Below, one piece after another: positions 1 to 13,600 of a stretch of DNA of 64,000 nucleotides; position 1 is the first letter of the stretch; every line of letters starts with the position of its first letter. Both the position numbers and the translations under genes were made by a program. Source of the DNA: Trachythela sp. YZ-2020 (lineage: Eukaryota > Cnidaria > Anthozoa > Malacalcyonacea > Clavulariidae); the NCBI GenBank assembly GCA_016169945.1, contig JADLSH010000073.1, positions 2,208,501 through 2,272,500 of the forward strand. The letters are read 5' to 3'. The notes below the pieces were generated by a model. It was not told the origin of the DNA, ran no database searches, and was given only the letters and a program-made list of their open reading frames with translations.

Positions 1-1057
1 CTACATATATTTTTACATTAACTCGTAATACATGTTTTGCTGTGGTCAAACAAATATAAAAAGTCGGTCCCTGAACAATGGACACCCCCCGAAACTTTTT
101 TGAAATGTGCGCCCCTGGTCTTGTGACAAAAGGTCATAGCCTCATATTGATACTGGCTTGCAGTTGGTTACGTTATGTTAACAAGAATTTCGTAATTAAT
201 ATATTTGAGAAGGGGTGGTTTATTTATTTTTCCGCAAAATGGTATGAATTTCATTATCAAGCCGGACATTTGCCTTGCTGAAGGGCACAGGTGCACTTCC
301 ATAAAGTATGAGACGCCGTTTGTGGCTTCTTCGAGAGTCTTTATATCTGCCTATGCTTAGCTCGCATTACTTCTAATTTATACACAGACAGTCATTTTCT
401 GGTGCTTTTAATAACGAGGAGTTTCAAAGAAAGCAGCACAAGTGTAATTCCAGTGGCAATGGAAATGACTGGAGGACGAATTCTCATTTTTAATATCCGC
501 ATAAATAGCATTCACACGCAGAAAAAATTGCCATCAAAATATTCACCAGTTTCCAGGCTTTCTGAATACGTGTGAACATTTGCATATTGCGCATGAACAA
601 TTCGTGAAAATCAACTGTAAACTTTACTCGCTGGCTCAGCGCTTAATAATTTATAGACTATAATAGCAATTGACAATGTTTGCGCACTTCAACCTCCTGA
701 GTCCGGATCTACAATCGTTACGGATTTATTGTTAAATCATTAAAGTGTTCTATCTAAGGTCACGAAAGTCGTGTGAACATTTCAATAAAGTCAAATTTTC
801 ATTGTACTATTCTGCAGTCTGGCCCCACCGGGGGCTGACACTTGATATTTAACTGACCAGATGTCTCGGCATTTTCCCCCATGTTTGTTTATGGTTTGTT
901 CAAGCACGGTACAATGTATGTTTTAACAGTTAATGTATGCATACCAATAATTAAATGTTTCACAATTATGAGTGTCAAAACGTATGAATGGAGGTACTGA
1001 TGACAGATACACATGAAGTTGAATGTCATACAACCGAAAATAGAAAGTAAATTGATG

Positions 1058-1548
1058 TAAAGAAAATCAAAATATCTGATCAAAACACTTGTGTTTTTGT
1101 ATGAATGGAGGGGGGGGGGCCTTATTAGAAGTGGGCTTACTAGAGAGGTGTGCTTAATAATTTTTTCTTCACCTAAAAGGGGGGCCTTATTAGAGAGGGA
1201 GAACTTATTAGAATTGGAGAGATGCGTATATGGGAGGGGGATTATTAGAGAGATTACGGTGTTTTTTGGTTAGAATGGGAATGAAATAACCATGTTAAAA
1301 ACACAAAAACTTTATTTTATTAGGTTACAATATATCTCGTACGACATCAAATGTTGTCCTGCATCACGTTTTATATGTTTGATATATAGATTTGGTAAAT
1401 AAAACAACCTTGATCATTTTTTAAACCACGTACCCCTCCGAAGAAGTGAATTTCTAACTTAAGTTGTGGAAGAGCTAGGTCAAGAGCTAGGTTAATGAAG
1501 TCAAATCTGTTTTATACATGGTATGTGTCTGAAAAATTTAAAATTAAC
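1058..1548. repeat. Copy-1-only insert with G-rich minisatellite
   Basis: About 490 bp present here and absent at the matching place in copy 2 (near 56690). The stretch 1105-1255 is a degenerate tandem repeat built on CTTATTAGAGAGGGGG-like units. No terminal repeats or coding potential are clear, so it could be an insertion here or a deletion in copy 2. Confidence 0.55.
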
Positions 1549-1651
1549 TGAATTCTCGAACTTTTGTCCCGTTCCTTTCGTATAATTACATATACCCACT
1601 CGACAGTCAACACACGTTTACTGTCGTCCGCGGACAATAACTTTCAGTTTA

Positions 1652-4600
1652 TCAAATATAAGAAATAGCATAAATTGCAGCCATGGTAAGCCAGGCCTGT
1701 AGTATAAGGGAATTTCTTGTCGAACCACTCGTTACTTGTCGTTCAATAAATCCTTCAGGGTCCATCAAAAATTCACAATGTTTTTCACGTAATTTTGTTC
1801 CAACGAGCATCTGAGAGTAACTTTCCATATCCAGAAATTCTTCCTTACTATTGCTATGTCGAGGCCATGTTGGTAAACTGTCGACCTTGTCTACCATAAT
1901 CGGTAATTTTCTTGTGCCTAAATTTGGATCTCTGTAAAAAAGAAAGGGAATCAGTTCTAGCTTTTAATCTGGGGAACTGTCACAATGGTAGGCGGTGTCG
2001 GACCGTTGGTACCACAATGGCTAGTATATATAGTGTGCGTGTTTGTACACCTTTCGACTCTTTCCATTTGCACTTATCAGATTAAAATTCCACTTAAAAA
2101 TATCTAGAAAAGATCTAATTTTATTATACCAAAATTTTAACAAAGTATAACTAGAAACGAACTGTAGTTGAAAAATGCACGAAAATGTTGAGGATCTAAA
2201 TTTGTTAATTGGTGCATGCATATCTATAAATGTGCAATGTTATCTAAAGTCTAGAGAGACATTTGATTTCTAATATCTTTCCCAGTTTTGTTATCTCAGC
2301 ATAACTTTGTATCCCTATCCCAAGTCCAGGATAAATGTTTTAAAGAGTATCAAATTATTGGGAAATTAAGTCGACACCATTTTCGTTGATAAAAGAAACC
2401 TACTCGGGTGTGCTAATCATCCTAACTTGCACTTGAAAGCTGAGTTGAATTACGAAGGACGCAGCCCGACTTTATCGAGTCAAAGGTCTATTAAAGGCGC
2501 CTCTGGGCAGGGGGTGTAGTGGGGGAAGGGGGAGGGGGCGGCAACGGGGGCTGAGCCATTCCATGTCGATATGATGGGGCTGAGCTACCCCCTGTAATTT
2601 TGCAGGTTTCATAATCTTAACCTGGAATATTCTTTGAAACTGTAGTGTTAAAATGATTTAAGTAATCTCTATTTGATCACTTTGATTCTCATGTATGATC
2701 AGGGAGCACAGCTACGATGAAAGTGTTATCCCAACCAACCCTGCCAACATTACTTGCGGGAGGAAACCGGAGTACCTGGAGAAAACCCGCGACCTTCGGT
2801 AGAGTGTTGACTGACTAATTGTTTCACATAAGTGTCATGAGTCCGCATGGAGAATCGAACCCACGATCTCATTCTCAGTCAGAGGTGACAAGCGCCTGCT
2901 CCGACGATTGCGCCACCGAAAGCCCCTGTCCTTTGATGTTTTCCCTCGCGTCGTAACCTCTGCAAAAAATAGATATACCCATCGGGATGGACATTGGAAC
3001 TTACCCGGTTTTAGCAAAATTTGTCCAATATAATATCATTCGCATAGAGAGTGTTTGATCGTCAGGTCGGAACTTCGTATTATTAACTGGCCCACCAAAT
3101 ACTGACTGAAATACAAATGAAAGTAGCTATCAGTTACAGCATGATATTAATTGTAAGGCTGTCAAAAGAGTCGTTTACTATTTAGTAGAGTCTAGTTACG
3201 AGGGACGGATTAGGCTAGTACAAATTTAACGTTACCATGTTGCTTTTGAGGTTTCGCGATTATTTTCTATCCTGTCAGGACCCTTATTTTGAATGCGTAG
3301 ACTACAAAGCGGTTAAATAGGAAGAATTTCTTACCACAACATCAAGTGCATGAGCTGCAAATCCATATACTCCATAAGGGTACAAGTCGGTAATATATGT
3401 TACCAATGGGGCGTGAGAATATTGAAATACATATACATTTGTGGTATTCATCAGTTTAGATCTTACTTTAGCTTCATGTCTGCTCGCACAAATAAACATT
3501 CTATCTGATTCAAATGCAACGCTCGGTTTCAACGCTTCCAAGTAGGAAGGAATGCACGTCGGTTTGTATAATTCTCTCGCTTTCTCGTACACCGCCTTCG
3601 ATGAATTCTCGAAATGTTTATTTAGTGTTGTCTCGAAATGTTTTAAGTAAAAACTTATGTTCTTAGATTGTTTCAATAACTCTTGCTGGTACAAAAACAT
3701 TTCATCTTTAGTTATTCCAATAATTATATCTTGATTTTTAACTTCTCCTTTTCCCCATAATTTTTGTGGATTGTCAGAAATGAATTCTTTATCAACATTT
3801 GGGCCAATCCATATATTCGAAATACCCTTGCTATTCGCAACTCCCTTCCACTTGTTTTCGGTCACATTTCGAAGACATTCCAGTAGATTATTATCATTGT
3901 TACAATTAACTTTTTCCAGAAACCATTTTAATCCATCTTTGATCTGGGAATCTGTCATAATCCCCCACGGCATAAGCATGTTTCCACTTTGCAAGATAGC
4001 TCTATCAAACAAATCCCAGCTACCTTTGAATAAAGTATGCGCCGAGACACTGGCACTCCCAGCGCTCTCACCAAATATGGTGATTGAGTTTGGATTTCCG
4101 CCGAAATTTGCAATGTTCTCTTTAACCCATTTCATCGCCAAACGTTGATCATAGAGACCGAGGTTACCTGAAAATACGGAAAAAAATACATTTTGAATTA
4201 TATATTAAGCTACGTTTTCATAATGCGATGTGTCGGGCCGATTTCGCTTCCAAAAATATTTGAAAAACACGTGGCGCAATATCACCAACTTGAAAACACG
4301 TGGCGCAAACGTCATTTGGCAAAACACCAACGGAAAAATGTAAGAAATCTTAAACGTACAAAATCTTTATCGATATTTATGATTGATAACGTACCTTTAA
4401 TCCTATCATCTCCAGTGGTGAGAAAGCCGAGAGCTGAAACTCTGTAATTAATCCAGTATGTAACCAGTATGTACGTCACCAACTGATACTGGCCGGAACA
4501 CCCATTCCGAAATGCTCCACCATGTATCCAAACCTGATGGAAATATAAACTACATTTTAACTCTCTCACTCTCTGTATTGTATAGTTTAGTTTTCAGAGT

Positions 4601-7600
4601 AGTTTAGTTCATTGGAGATGTACGGCGGTTGACTGTTGTGTAAGACTACCTGAAAAATACAATAAAAATTTCGACGTTTCGAGCGAAGGCCCTTCGTCTG
4701 AAAGTTAGTAGAATGGGTCGGGGGGAAACACGTGCTTGTATAGCGACTACAAAAGCGATCACGTGATAAAATATAAACAAATCAGATGGATTTAATCAAA
4801 ACAAACTATAAACAAATTATGGAAATCACGTCACAAAATATATTAGCATATATGGAGAAGCGAACAAAGCAATAAAGACAGAAATTTAGGAACTATATAT
4901 AAGAGGAGGTCGGATGTAGAGTATCTGCTGATGTCAGGCATAAACAGATAGGAGTTAAATGTAAGAGAAGCGCTCATTAATGCCGAGAGGATGGATGGTG
5001 CCAAATTGAGAAAAGAGACGCATTTCTTGGCTTTTGCGGCTATCATTACTACCAGAAATGGAAAACAGAGCTCGAATTTTCATATCTGAAACATTGCGAT
5101 TCCAAGTGTTGAAATGTCTGGCAACATGTTGTTTAGCACCATTGTTTGCGACAGCAGGACCATGCTCACCAAATCCTATCCTTAAATATCTACCCGTTTC
5201 ACCAATATACAGGGTGTATAAAAAAAAAGGTAATCCAACTTTGGCGCGCTATTGTACGTGAACTACTCGGTGGATGAACGAAATTTTTTCATATGCGGAA
5301 AGATCAGTCTTTTAGCTGTTGAGTGACGCGTTTTGTAATACGAAAATCGAGAAAATGAGCAAACAGGAGTCCGATAAAAATGGTAGTCAGAACTGCATAC
5401 ATGCACCTCCTGATGAGTTGGGACTAAAACTATTGAAAATAACTCCTTTGGGACTTCATGAATTTCGCTTCTGAATAAACTACTGTATATGCATATTAAT
5501 GCATATTGCTAGGAATAAATGAATAAATGCAAACATGAGCAAAACATGAGGCAAGCTGTGACATGTTTGTTTTTAATTTTGTTATGTACTGCTTATGTAT
5601 CATTTTAATTGAAAAATATGGAGGTGAACTACCATTTTTCTTACTACCATTTTACCGGACCTGTATTTGCTAATTTTGTCTCGATTTCAGTATTCAAAAC
5701 GCGTCATTCAACAGCCAAAGCCTGATCTTTTCCGCATATGAAACACCAGTCGTTCATACACCGAGTAGCATACGTACAATAGCCTTTTTTTATTGACCCC
5801 TGTACAGGGGTGTATAAAAAAGGTAATCCAACTCTTTGGCGCGCTATTGTACGTGAAACTTACTCGGTGGATGAACGAAATTTTTCATGCGGAAAGATCA
5901 GTCTTAGCTGTTGAGTGACGCGTTTTAATACCAAATCGAGAAAAATGAGCAAATACGATCTGATAAAAATGGTAGTCAGAATTTACTATTTTCACCTCTG
6001 AGAGTTGGGACTAAAACCATTGAAAATAACCCCTTTGGGACTTCAGCATTGATGAATTTCGCTTCTGAATAAACTACCAGCATATGCATATTAAGTAGGA
6101 ATAAATCTCAGTCATTGAATAAATGCAAACATGAGGCAAGCTGTGACATGTTCGTGATTAATTGTTTTTTCTTTTGTTATGTACTGCTTTAATTAGGCAC
6201 AGAGGTGAAAATATGCGATTCTGACTACCATTTTTTATCGGACTCGTATTTGCTAATTTTGTCTCGATTTGGTATTCAAAACGCGTCATTCAACAGCTAA
6301 AAGCCTGATCTTTCCGCATATGAAACAATTTCGTTCATACACCGAGTAGTTCACGTACAATAGCCCGCCAAAGTTGGATTACCTTTTTTTTTATACACCC
6401 TGTAGAGCATGCCATATTTACTGCATGAAATACAGTAGATGAGATGAAAGGAGGTGCACGTAGAATGGTGCTTAATAGTGTACTTAAATTTTGGTGCCGA
6501 AATTTTAGTGGAAGAATCTATATACTTACAGGTTTTACACAGCTTCACACCACAAGGAAACGTGCCATAGAGCTGTGGACTAGGGTTTCACGGATATTTT
6601 ACTCTGTCGAAACGAGACTAGGGGATTATCGGTGAAAATGGAAGATGTTTCAGTGTCGTTTTACAAGATATGGAAATTCTTCCTAATGACATCCCTTACT
6701 TTGAAATTGAAGGAATGGTAACCGAGAACTGGGGGTATTTTGTTGTTGGGAGCATTAGACACATGGTCTCTAAGGGTTTCGGATTGGGGATTATTGGAGG
6801 TCTTCGAAAAGGCAGTATCTAAGAGAGGGGTTGGATAACCGCGTTGGACAAAAAAGTTTCTAATTTCCCGACTTTTGGTATGGAAGTCCTCATCTTCACT
6901 GCAAATGCGGCGAAGGCGAAGGAACTGAGAGAAGGGATTAGACCTTTTATTGTAGTTGGGGTGGGAAGAGGTAAAAAGAAGATAGCTATGGGAGTCAGTC
7001 GGCCCATTGTCTCTGCTTGCGGTTGGCCCACCGAGCTTATCTCTAGCTACCTCGATCGTGTTATGGCGCCCCTGGTTAAGGACTTACCATCCTATATCAA
7101 GGACACCAAACAGGCTTTCCAACAAATCTTTCAGAACATTCAATTTCACAACACTCATAAATTCATTTTCACCATGGATGTCAAATCCTTGTACACTGTC
7201 ATTGCCCATCATGATGGTTTGAGAGCACTCAAATTCTTCTTAGATAAGCGCCCTAAGCAGGAACCGTCTACCACTGTTTTGATTCGTTTGGCTGAGTTAG
7301 TGTTCACCGTCAGCAATTTTTCATTTGACGGTGAGCATTATCAACAAGTAAGTGGTGTAGCCATGGGAACTAAAATGGGATCCAACTACGCCAATTTATT
7401 AGTTGGTTTTGTGGAAAAGCAGATCTTCGAGCAATACACTGATCCCATAGCTGATTACCTTGGTAGGTACATTGATGACTGTCTCGGCACAGCATCCTGT
7501 TCCCGCGGAGAGCTGGAGAAGTTTATTAACTTTGTTAATAACTTCCACCCAGAACTCCCGTTTACGTGCGAGATCAGTGAGACCAGTGTATCGTTCTTAG

Positions 7601-10600
7601 ATATACTTGTATCTATCAATGGCAATAGCCTTGTTATTTCTGTGTTCTACAAGCCGACTGACTCCCATAGTTATCGTCTCTTTACCTCTTCCCACCCTAA
7701 CCACACTAAAAGGTATATTCCCTTCTCTCAGTTACTTCGCCTTCGCCAAATTTGCAGTGAATTAAGATGAGGACTTCCATACCAAAAGTAAGGAAATGAG
7801 AAAACATTTTGTCCAACGCGGTTATCCAATCCCTCTCTTAGATACCGCCTTTTCGAAGACCTCCAATATCCCCCGATCCGAAACCCATAGAGACCCTGGG
7901 TCTAATGTTCCCAACAGCGAAATACCCCTATTTCTCGGTTACCATACCTTCAATTTCAAAGTAAGGGATGTCACTAGGAAGAATTTTCAAATCTTTAAAA
8001 ACGATCCTGAAACATCTTCCATTTTCACCGATAATCCCCCAGTCTCGATTCGACATAGCAAAAATATCCGTTAAACCCTAGTCCACAGCTCTTTAGCACA
8101 GTACTCGTCGTCCACTAATGGCACGTTTCCTTGTGGCATGAAGCTTTGTAAAACCTATAAGTATATCATTTTTTCACTACAATTTCGGCACGAAAATCTA
8201 AGTACACTATTAAGCATCATTTCAAGTGCGCCTCCTCTCATCTCATCTATTGTATTTCATGCAGTAAATGTGGCATGCTCTATATTGGTGAAACTGGTAG
8301 ATATTTAACGATAAGGTTTTGTGAGCTTCGTCGTGCTGTCGCAAACAATGATGCTAAACAACCTTTTGCCAGACATTTCAACACAGGCAATCACAGTGTT
8401 TCGGATATCTAAATTCGAGCGCTATGTCCCATTTTTGGTAGTAATGATAGCCGCAAAAGGCAAGAAATGCGTATCATTTCCCAACTTGGCACCATTCATC
8501 CTCTCGGCATTAATGAGCGCTTATCTTACATTTAACTCCTATCTGTTTATGCCTGCCACCAGCGGATACTCTACATCTCATCACCTCTCATATATAGTTC
8601 CTCAATTTCTGTCTTTCTTGCTTTGTTCGTTTCTCCTTATTTGCTATTAATATATTTTGTGATGTGTTTCCATATTTTGTTTATAGTTCGTCTTGATTAA
8701 ACCAGGGTTTTTTAAAGAAAAATTTAGAACTGCACATTTTGTCATGAAATTCAACTCGCCCAAAAGGCACAATATTTTTCCTATTAATAAACTTTCATTA
8801 ACTCATTCTCATGCGTACAAATATGAACGATGTCGATGCTGACTTTAGTATTTCAGTTTGTCTAGTAATGCCATGCAGGTGCTTTAAATACATTTTATAA
8901 ACGGATTGGTTAAAATAAAGCCAATTTATATGCCCAATATAAATTTAAGTTAATAGGGCAATGCTTACATATTTGGGCAACCTGCGATTTTAACGCACAC
9001 ATTATCAATTCCGGTTATTGTTTTATATAAAAAATATGATCTGCGCAAGGTTCAAAGGTTGCCCACCTATGGCTGAAAGATCAAAGATCACCTTTTATTA
9101 CTATCAGGTGTGCACGTGAACAGGTAATGATATATAATCTAGCAGCCAATGAGAATGCTAGTTTCTGAGTGGCAGCAAATCTAGCAAATCAAAATTCGCG
9201 AAGGTAATACAATAGTATTCTATTCACACCTGTCTCAACTGCACACCTATGAGTTATGGAGAAATGTGGTCGCCGCCTTATATGTCAAACACCATTATAC
9301 AAGGCCGCCCCACCGCTGATACTTAATCTTCCTTTTGTTACCAGTCGCAAAAGGACTCTCCAAAACTCAAAAGAAAACCAATAAAATCCCCTTCCTCCTT
9401 ACCTGCATTATACCGTCTAAATGCGCTTGAATGCGTCCTTCGATGGGAAGGCACAAACAAACTGCGTTAAAGCATTATAGTCAGAGTAAGTTTTAGAAGC
9501 TTCGTGAAGTTGTTGGTCTTGTCTACAAAGCAAATCCGCTGGAGCGCCCGCGCGAAGAACGTCAGCGAGTTTTAAGTAATAATTGGCCGTACGGGGGTCT
9601 TTCCAGCCAATATGTGATATCACATCTCCTAAGGTAGAGCCGGAAAACATCAATGTTAAAGCACAGCCCGCACGGAAACTATGTAGAGTCTCGCCTGCAT
9701 CAAGGTTAGCCGCGTTAAGGTGCAATTTAAGTCTGGCTGCTGCGGCGGAGCTTGAAAAGGTTTATCGACGATGTTTCCTTTTGGATTAACTGGACGGAAT
9801 AAGTAACCTGAAGACAGATCGACGCCAAGTTCCCGTGAGGTAGCAATGTACGTTTCAAGAGCCTTGATAGGGCACAAAGTAGGGTTCGGATGTCGCCGAA
9901 TGCCAAACAAATTTGAACCGCCATCGCGTAACGTTTTCCCCCAGATGTGATTAAAAAGCAGGCCTTGATCGTCGGGGAAACGAGCAATTTCAGGTGTTTT
10001 GAGTTGTCCTAAGTCTCCACCACGGTCCCCACTAAAAAAGAGCGTTTTGAAATACGCTTGATCCCTGGCCAATAACAACACATCAGTTGGCAATAAGGAT
10101 GAGTCAGATAGCTTCCTATCCAGATAACGTGCAAGCAATAAAACTTTGTCGGAAAATATAGGTATTGCTTGTTTTGGTACCACCCGAGCTTGCAGTTGTT
10201 CTGCGGTGACGGCTTTAAGATAGTCTTTCACCGTGGAATCTGTTGCTGGGTTGCCAAGGAGAAGAGTTTTATTCCATTCGCCCTGACGTCCGTGGGTATT
10301 AAAAATCGACCGCAATTTTCCAATATAGGAGTCTACAGTATTGTAGGCGAGGTGTGTTGGGCACTGACATTGGGTACTAGATTGTAGTCCTAAAAATGGA
10401 CAACCATTTGAATGCACTTGAGTCTTACCATTGGCATCTTTGAAGGCCAGAAAACGACGGACATCGAGAGGGGTAGTAGTAAAATAGTCTGATGACCAGG
10501 GAGAGCATAAAGAAAACTCTCGAGCTCATTCTGTAGGGATAGTTTTTGTTTAGAATACGCTGTTGAGAGGGAGGTATTGACCAAATATTGTAGGCGGCGA

Positions 10601-13600
10601 TCAATAGCCGCTAAATCAATTGAAGGCACGCGGCTAGGAGGGAGATGCCGATCGTATGCTCGCACGTATCCACAATTTTGGCAGAACCGAAATGAATGAT
10701 CATTGGGATACGCACAGGCAGGACAAGCAACCGCAGGTACAAATAAACGAGCAACAGTCGGAAATGTCTACAAATAAAACAAAACTATATGATGTATAAA
10801 TTGATTTATTGACACACAAATTACAGCGTTGGAGAGCAAATGTGGTTAGAACCCATGCAGACTAGCAACTAATTTATGAATCGAAAAGCCCACAGATCCC
10901 AGGGAAGAGCCCAATTCTCAGAGAAGCCGGACTTAGAGGGTGGAAGGACAACACCACTTGAGTTCTTCCGTGATATCAAGAAGCAGGAGGAGCAAGAGTA
11001 TTGAAGGCCCGGCCACCAAAACTTCCTGGGTCTGATGTCAGGAATAACGAGAGTACAAGTTAACTTGTTTTCGCAGATAAAGCGTAGCACAGTTGGGATG
11101 AGGGCAATTGGTGGGAAGGCATAGGAATTTGAAAACAATGGGACAGCAGCGGAGGGAGATTGCGCAAAAAGATTGACGCCTGCCATGCCGGGGGTAGGTA
11201 TAGGGGAGAAGAAGGGAAGAAGTTTCCCATCTGAACTACATTGAGCATTCGAAGGAAGCGCCATTAAATCAACAGAATGGTCACCAAAGCGAGATTGGAG
11301 ATTTAACCAAGCAGCTTGTGAGAGTTTTGAATCCTGTAGCTTTAAAACACGTGAAGGATTGTCGGCAAAGTTAAGTGAAGAAGGAATGAAATGCAGATTA
11401 AGGTGAAGATTCAAACGCGTGACAGTCACGAAAAGTTTTTTTAAAGCGGCAACAAGATGAGCAGATTTACTTCCTTGACGTTGCCATACGCGGATGAGGA
11501 CCTGGCTGTCAGTGAATACATCTACCCAGGCGTCATGGATCGTAGGAGAAAAGGCTAAGAGCACGTTATTCAGAGCAAGAGTCTCTTTCACATTAATGTG
11601 GAGAGTTGCTTCGGAAGAGTCCCAGTAATCACGGCACATGACACGTTTCTCATGCGGGTTAAAAATCCCACCCCACGCAAAAGCTGAGGAATCAGAATAG
11701 AGCTTCACCTGAAAGTGATGCGAACTACGCCAGGGAAGCGGACGATGCCAGGACTCCAAGAATAACCAGTGTTCTATTTCTACACGTAAGGGCCTAAGAC
11801 CGGGATGGGTCGCGATGAGGTCAAACCTTTACGGACTGCGATATTCATTTCATTAGTGAACATACGCGCACCCGGGATAGCAAGCGACATAGACACGCAT
11901 TTGCCAGCTAACCGCTGCAATGTCTTAACAGCGACAGATTTCAAGGACAGAATATGGCGGACGAGGGAAAGAAACTTAGTCTTTTATCCTCGAGAAGGAT
12001 GAAGGCTTGCTTGACGGAGTCAACACCAAGACCCAGGAACGGAACGACTTGTTGGGGAACGAGGATGGACTTGCTAAGCCCGATAAAATACCCCAAAGAG
12101 ACTAGTATATATAATACAACAAAAATGGCAGACGAGGCTTTACAAAAGATTGTCTGTCCGGTGATGGAAGATCCTTGTAAGCGGAGTCCGGGAGGATACT
12201 AGAAGCTCGGCCGTATGGCGATCATCGATGTAGAGGGAGCATGGAATTGATAGGGAGCGGAAATAATTGGCGACCAGGAGCCCCGTGGAGTGATATATAT
12301 AGGCGGACGATTTCCAACCAAATGGGATGGTATTGGATGTGAAATACCACCCTCCCCACTGGAAGCCAAAATACTTTCTGCTATCTGGCGAAACAAGGAT
12401 ATGGTCATACCCTGATTTGTCGTCGCAAATAGTTTGATAACACGACTTGGAAACATAGTGCACCAGGGAGGGAAGGGTGTCAAGCTTGAAAGGGGTGTCC
12501 TTAATCCAGAGGTTTAGAAAGCGATTGTCATTGCATAAGCGAGGTTTGGAGGGTTCCACTGTGAGGGGCATAATTAGATGAGGAGGGACTTCGGCAACCT
12601 TGCCCCAGACGGAAATCGCGCTCGAAGCCAACCTTTTGAGGATAGTATCAGAAATATACTGTGCGAAAACTTTACACGAGAGATGGTTGTAGAAGGTCCG
12701 CGAAGGGGGTAGATCAGAATCGAAGGTCTCCCCTTTAAATTGTCCTTTAAACGGTCGGAAAAAATGGTCTATGTTCACCTTGTTTTTAATCCAATCCAGG
12801 ACAACGGGAGAAAGTTCGTATGGAGCAATTGAAGCGGTCTTCTCCCACATGTCAAGATGGGCATGCAACTGTCCAGCAATGAAGTTGTCGGGATTGCGAA
12901 AGACCAGCATTGTGGCATCGGCTAATCGTTGGCCGGAGAGAACGTCGTGGAGAAAAGTGTCAGATATGTGTTCGTTAGCGTTCGAGGTCGAAGGCTCTGG
13001 AGCAGTGAAGTCATGAGCAACCCAACCGTGATGTTTAATGGGCGCGGATCGCATGGGATCGAAACCAGGAGTGACCTCCCAAGGAGGGACAATGTATTCC
13101 AATTTATGACGTTTTGGGAGAGGCTAAAACATAATGAATGAAACATGTGAGCAAAAGGAGACAAGACAGAACAACGTTATTTAAGGAGATGTGAAAATAT
13201 GTATTTCTGTGACACAATGTTACAATTTACTATATTTATTAAGACAATATCTAGTAATTATACGTTCGTTCTGTCATTGTTTTGGAGAATCATCACGGCG
13301 AGGCGGTTTGGTAGTAGGGTATGGGTGAGGTCGAGTGCGGTTAAGTCTTCTGAAGCAGCGAGCGGCAATATGACCGGGTAGACCACAGAAAAAACAGGTT
13401 GCAGGGGGATTGGGAGGACGGCGGGGAGTAGGCGGTGTGGAATTCCTAGAGTTGTTGACCATGAATGATTTGGGTGCTTTAAAGGACTTATCGACTTTGG
13501 AGATACAGTCCAGAACTTTGGTATAATCATCATCAGAGAACAGCGCCATAAAATACGCGTGAAACTGCGTCTTAGGAGCATCGATTCTATCTCTCAACGC

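Larger units (their letters stand above)
4623..6990 (-). mobile_element. Penelope-like element, inverted arm (copy 1)
   Basis: Minus-strand copy of the 3' part of a Penelope-like retroelement. Read on the minus strand from about 6990 it encodes the end of the reverse transcriptase, a Cys-rich linker (CKTCKYI) and the start of a GIY-YIG endonuclease (YCISCSK), all with frameshifts. It ends with a tail carrying CGAAACGTC and ACACAACAGTCAACCGCCG at 4623. It lies head to head with the sense arm starting near 6990, an arrangement typical of Penelope insertions. Two MITEs at 5210-6402 split the GIY-YIG region within codons for Leu-Tyr-Ile-Gly. Confidence 0.8.

Noticed and set aside
2835..2930. Functional tRNA gene
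   Set aside because: Box A and box B are recognisable, but no cloverleaf with an anticodon stem could be formed by eye and the SINE body follows.
2835..3017. Minus-strand frame of 60 codons
   Set aside because: It mixes the end of an esterase exon with the tRNA-like head of a SINE.
3771..4148. Plus-strand frame of 125 codons opposite the esterase exon (also 60080-60457)
   Set aside because: Antisense shadow of a conserved esterase exon; no recognisable domain.
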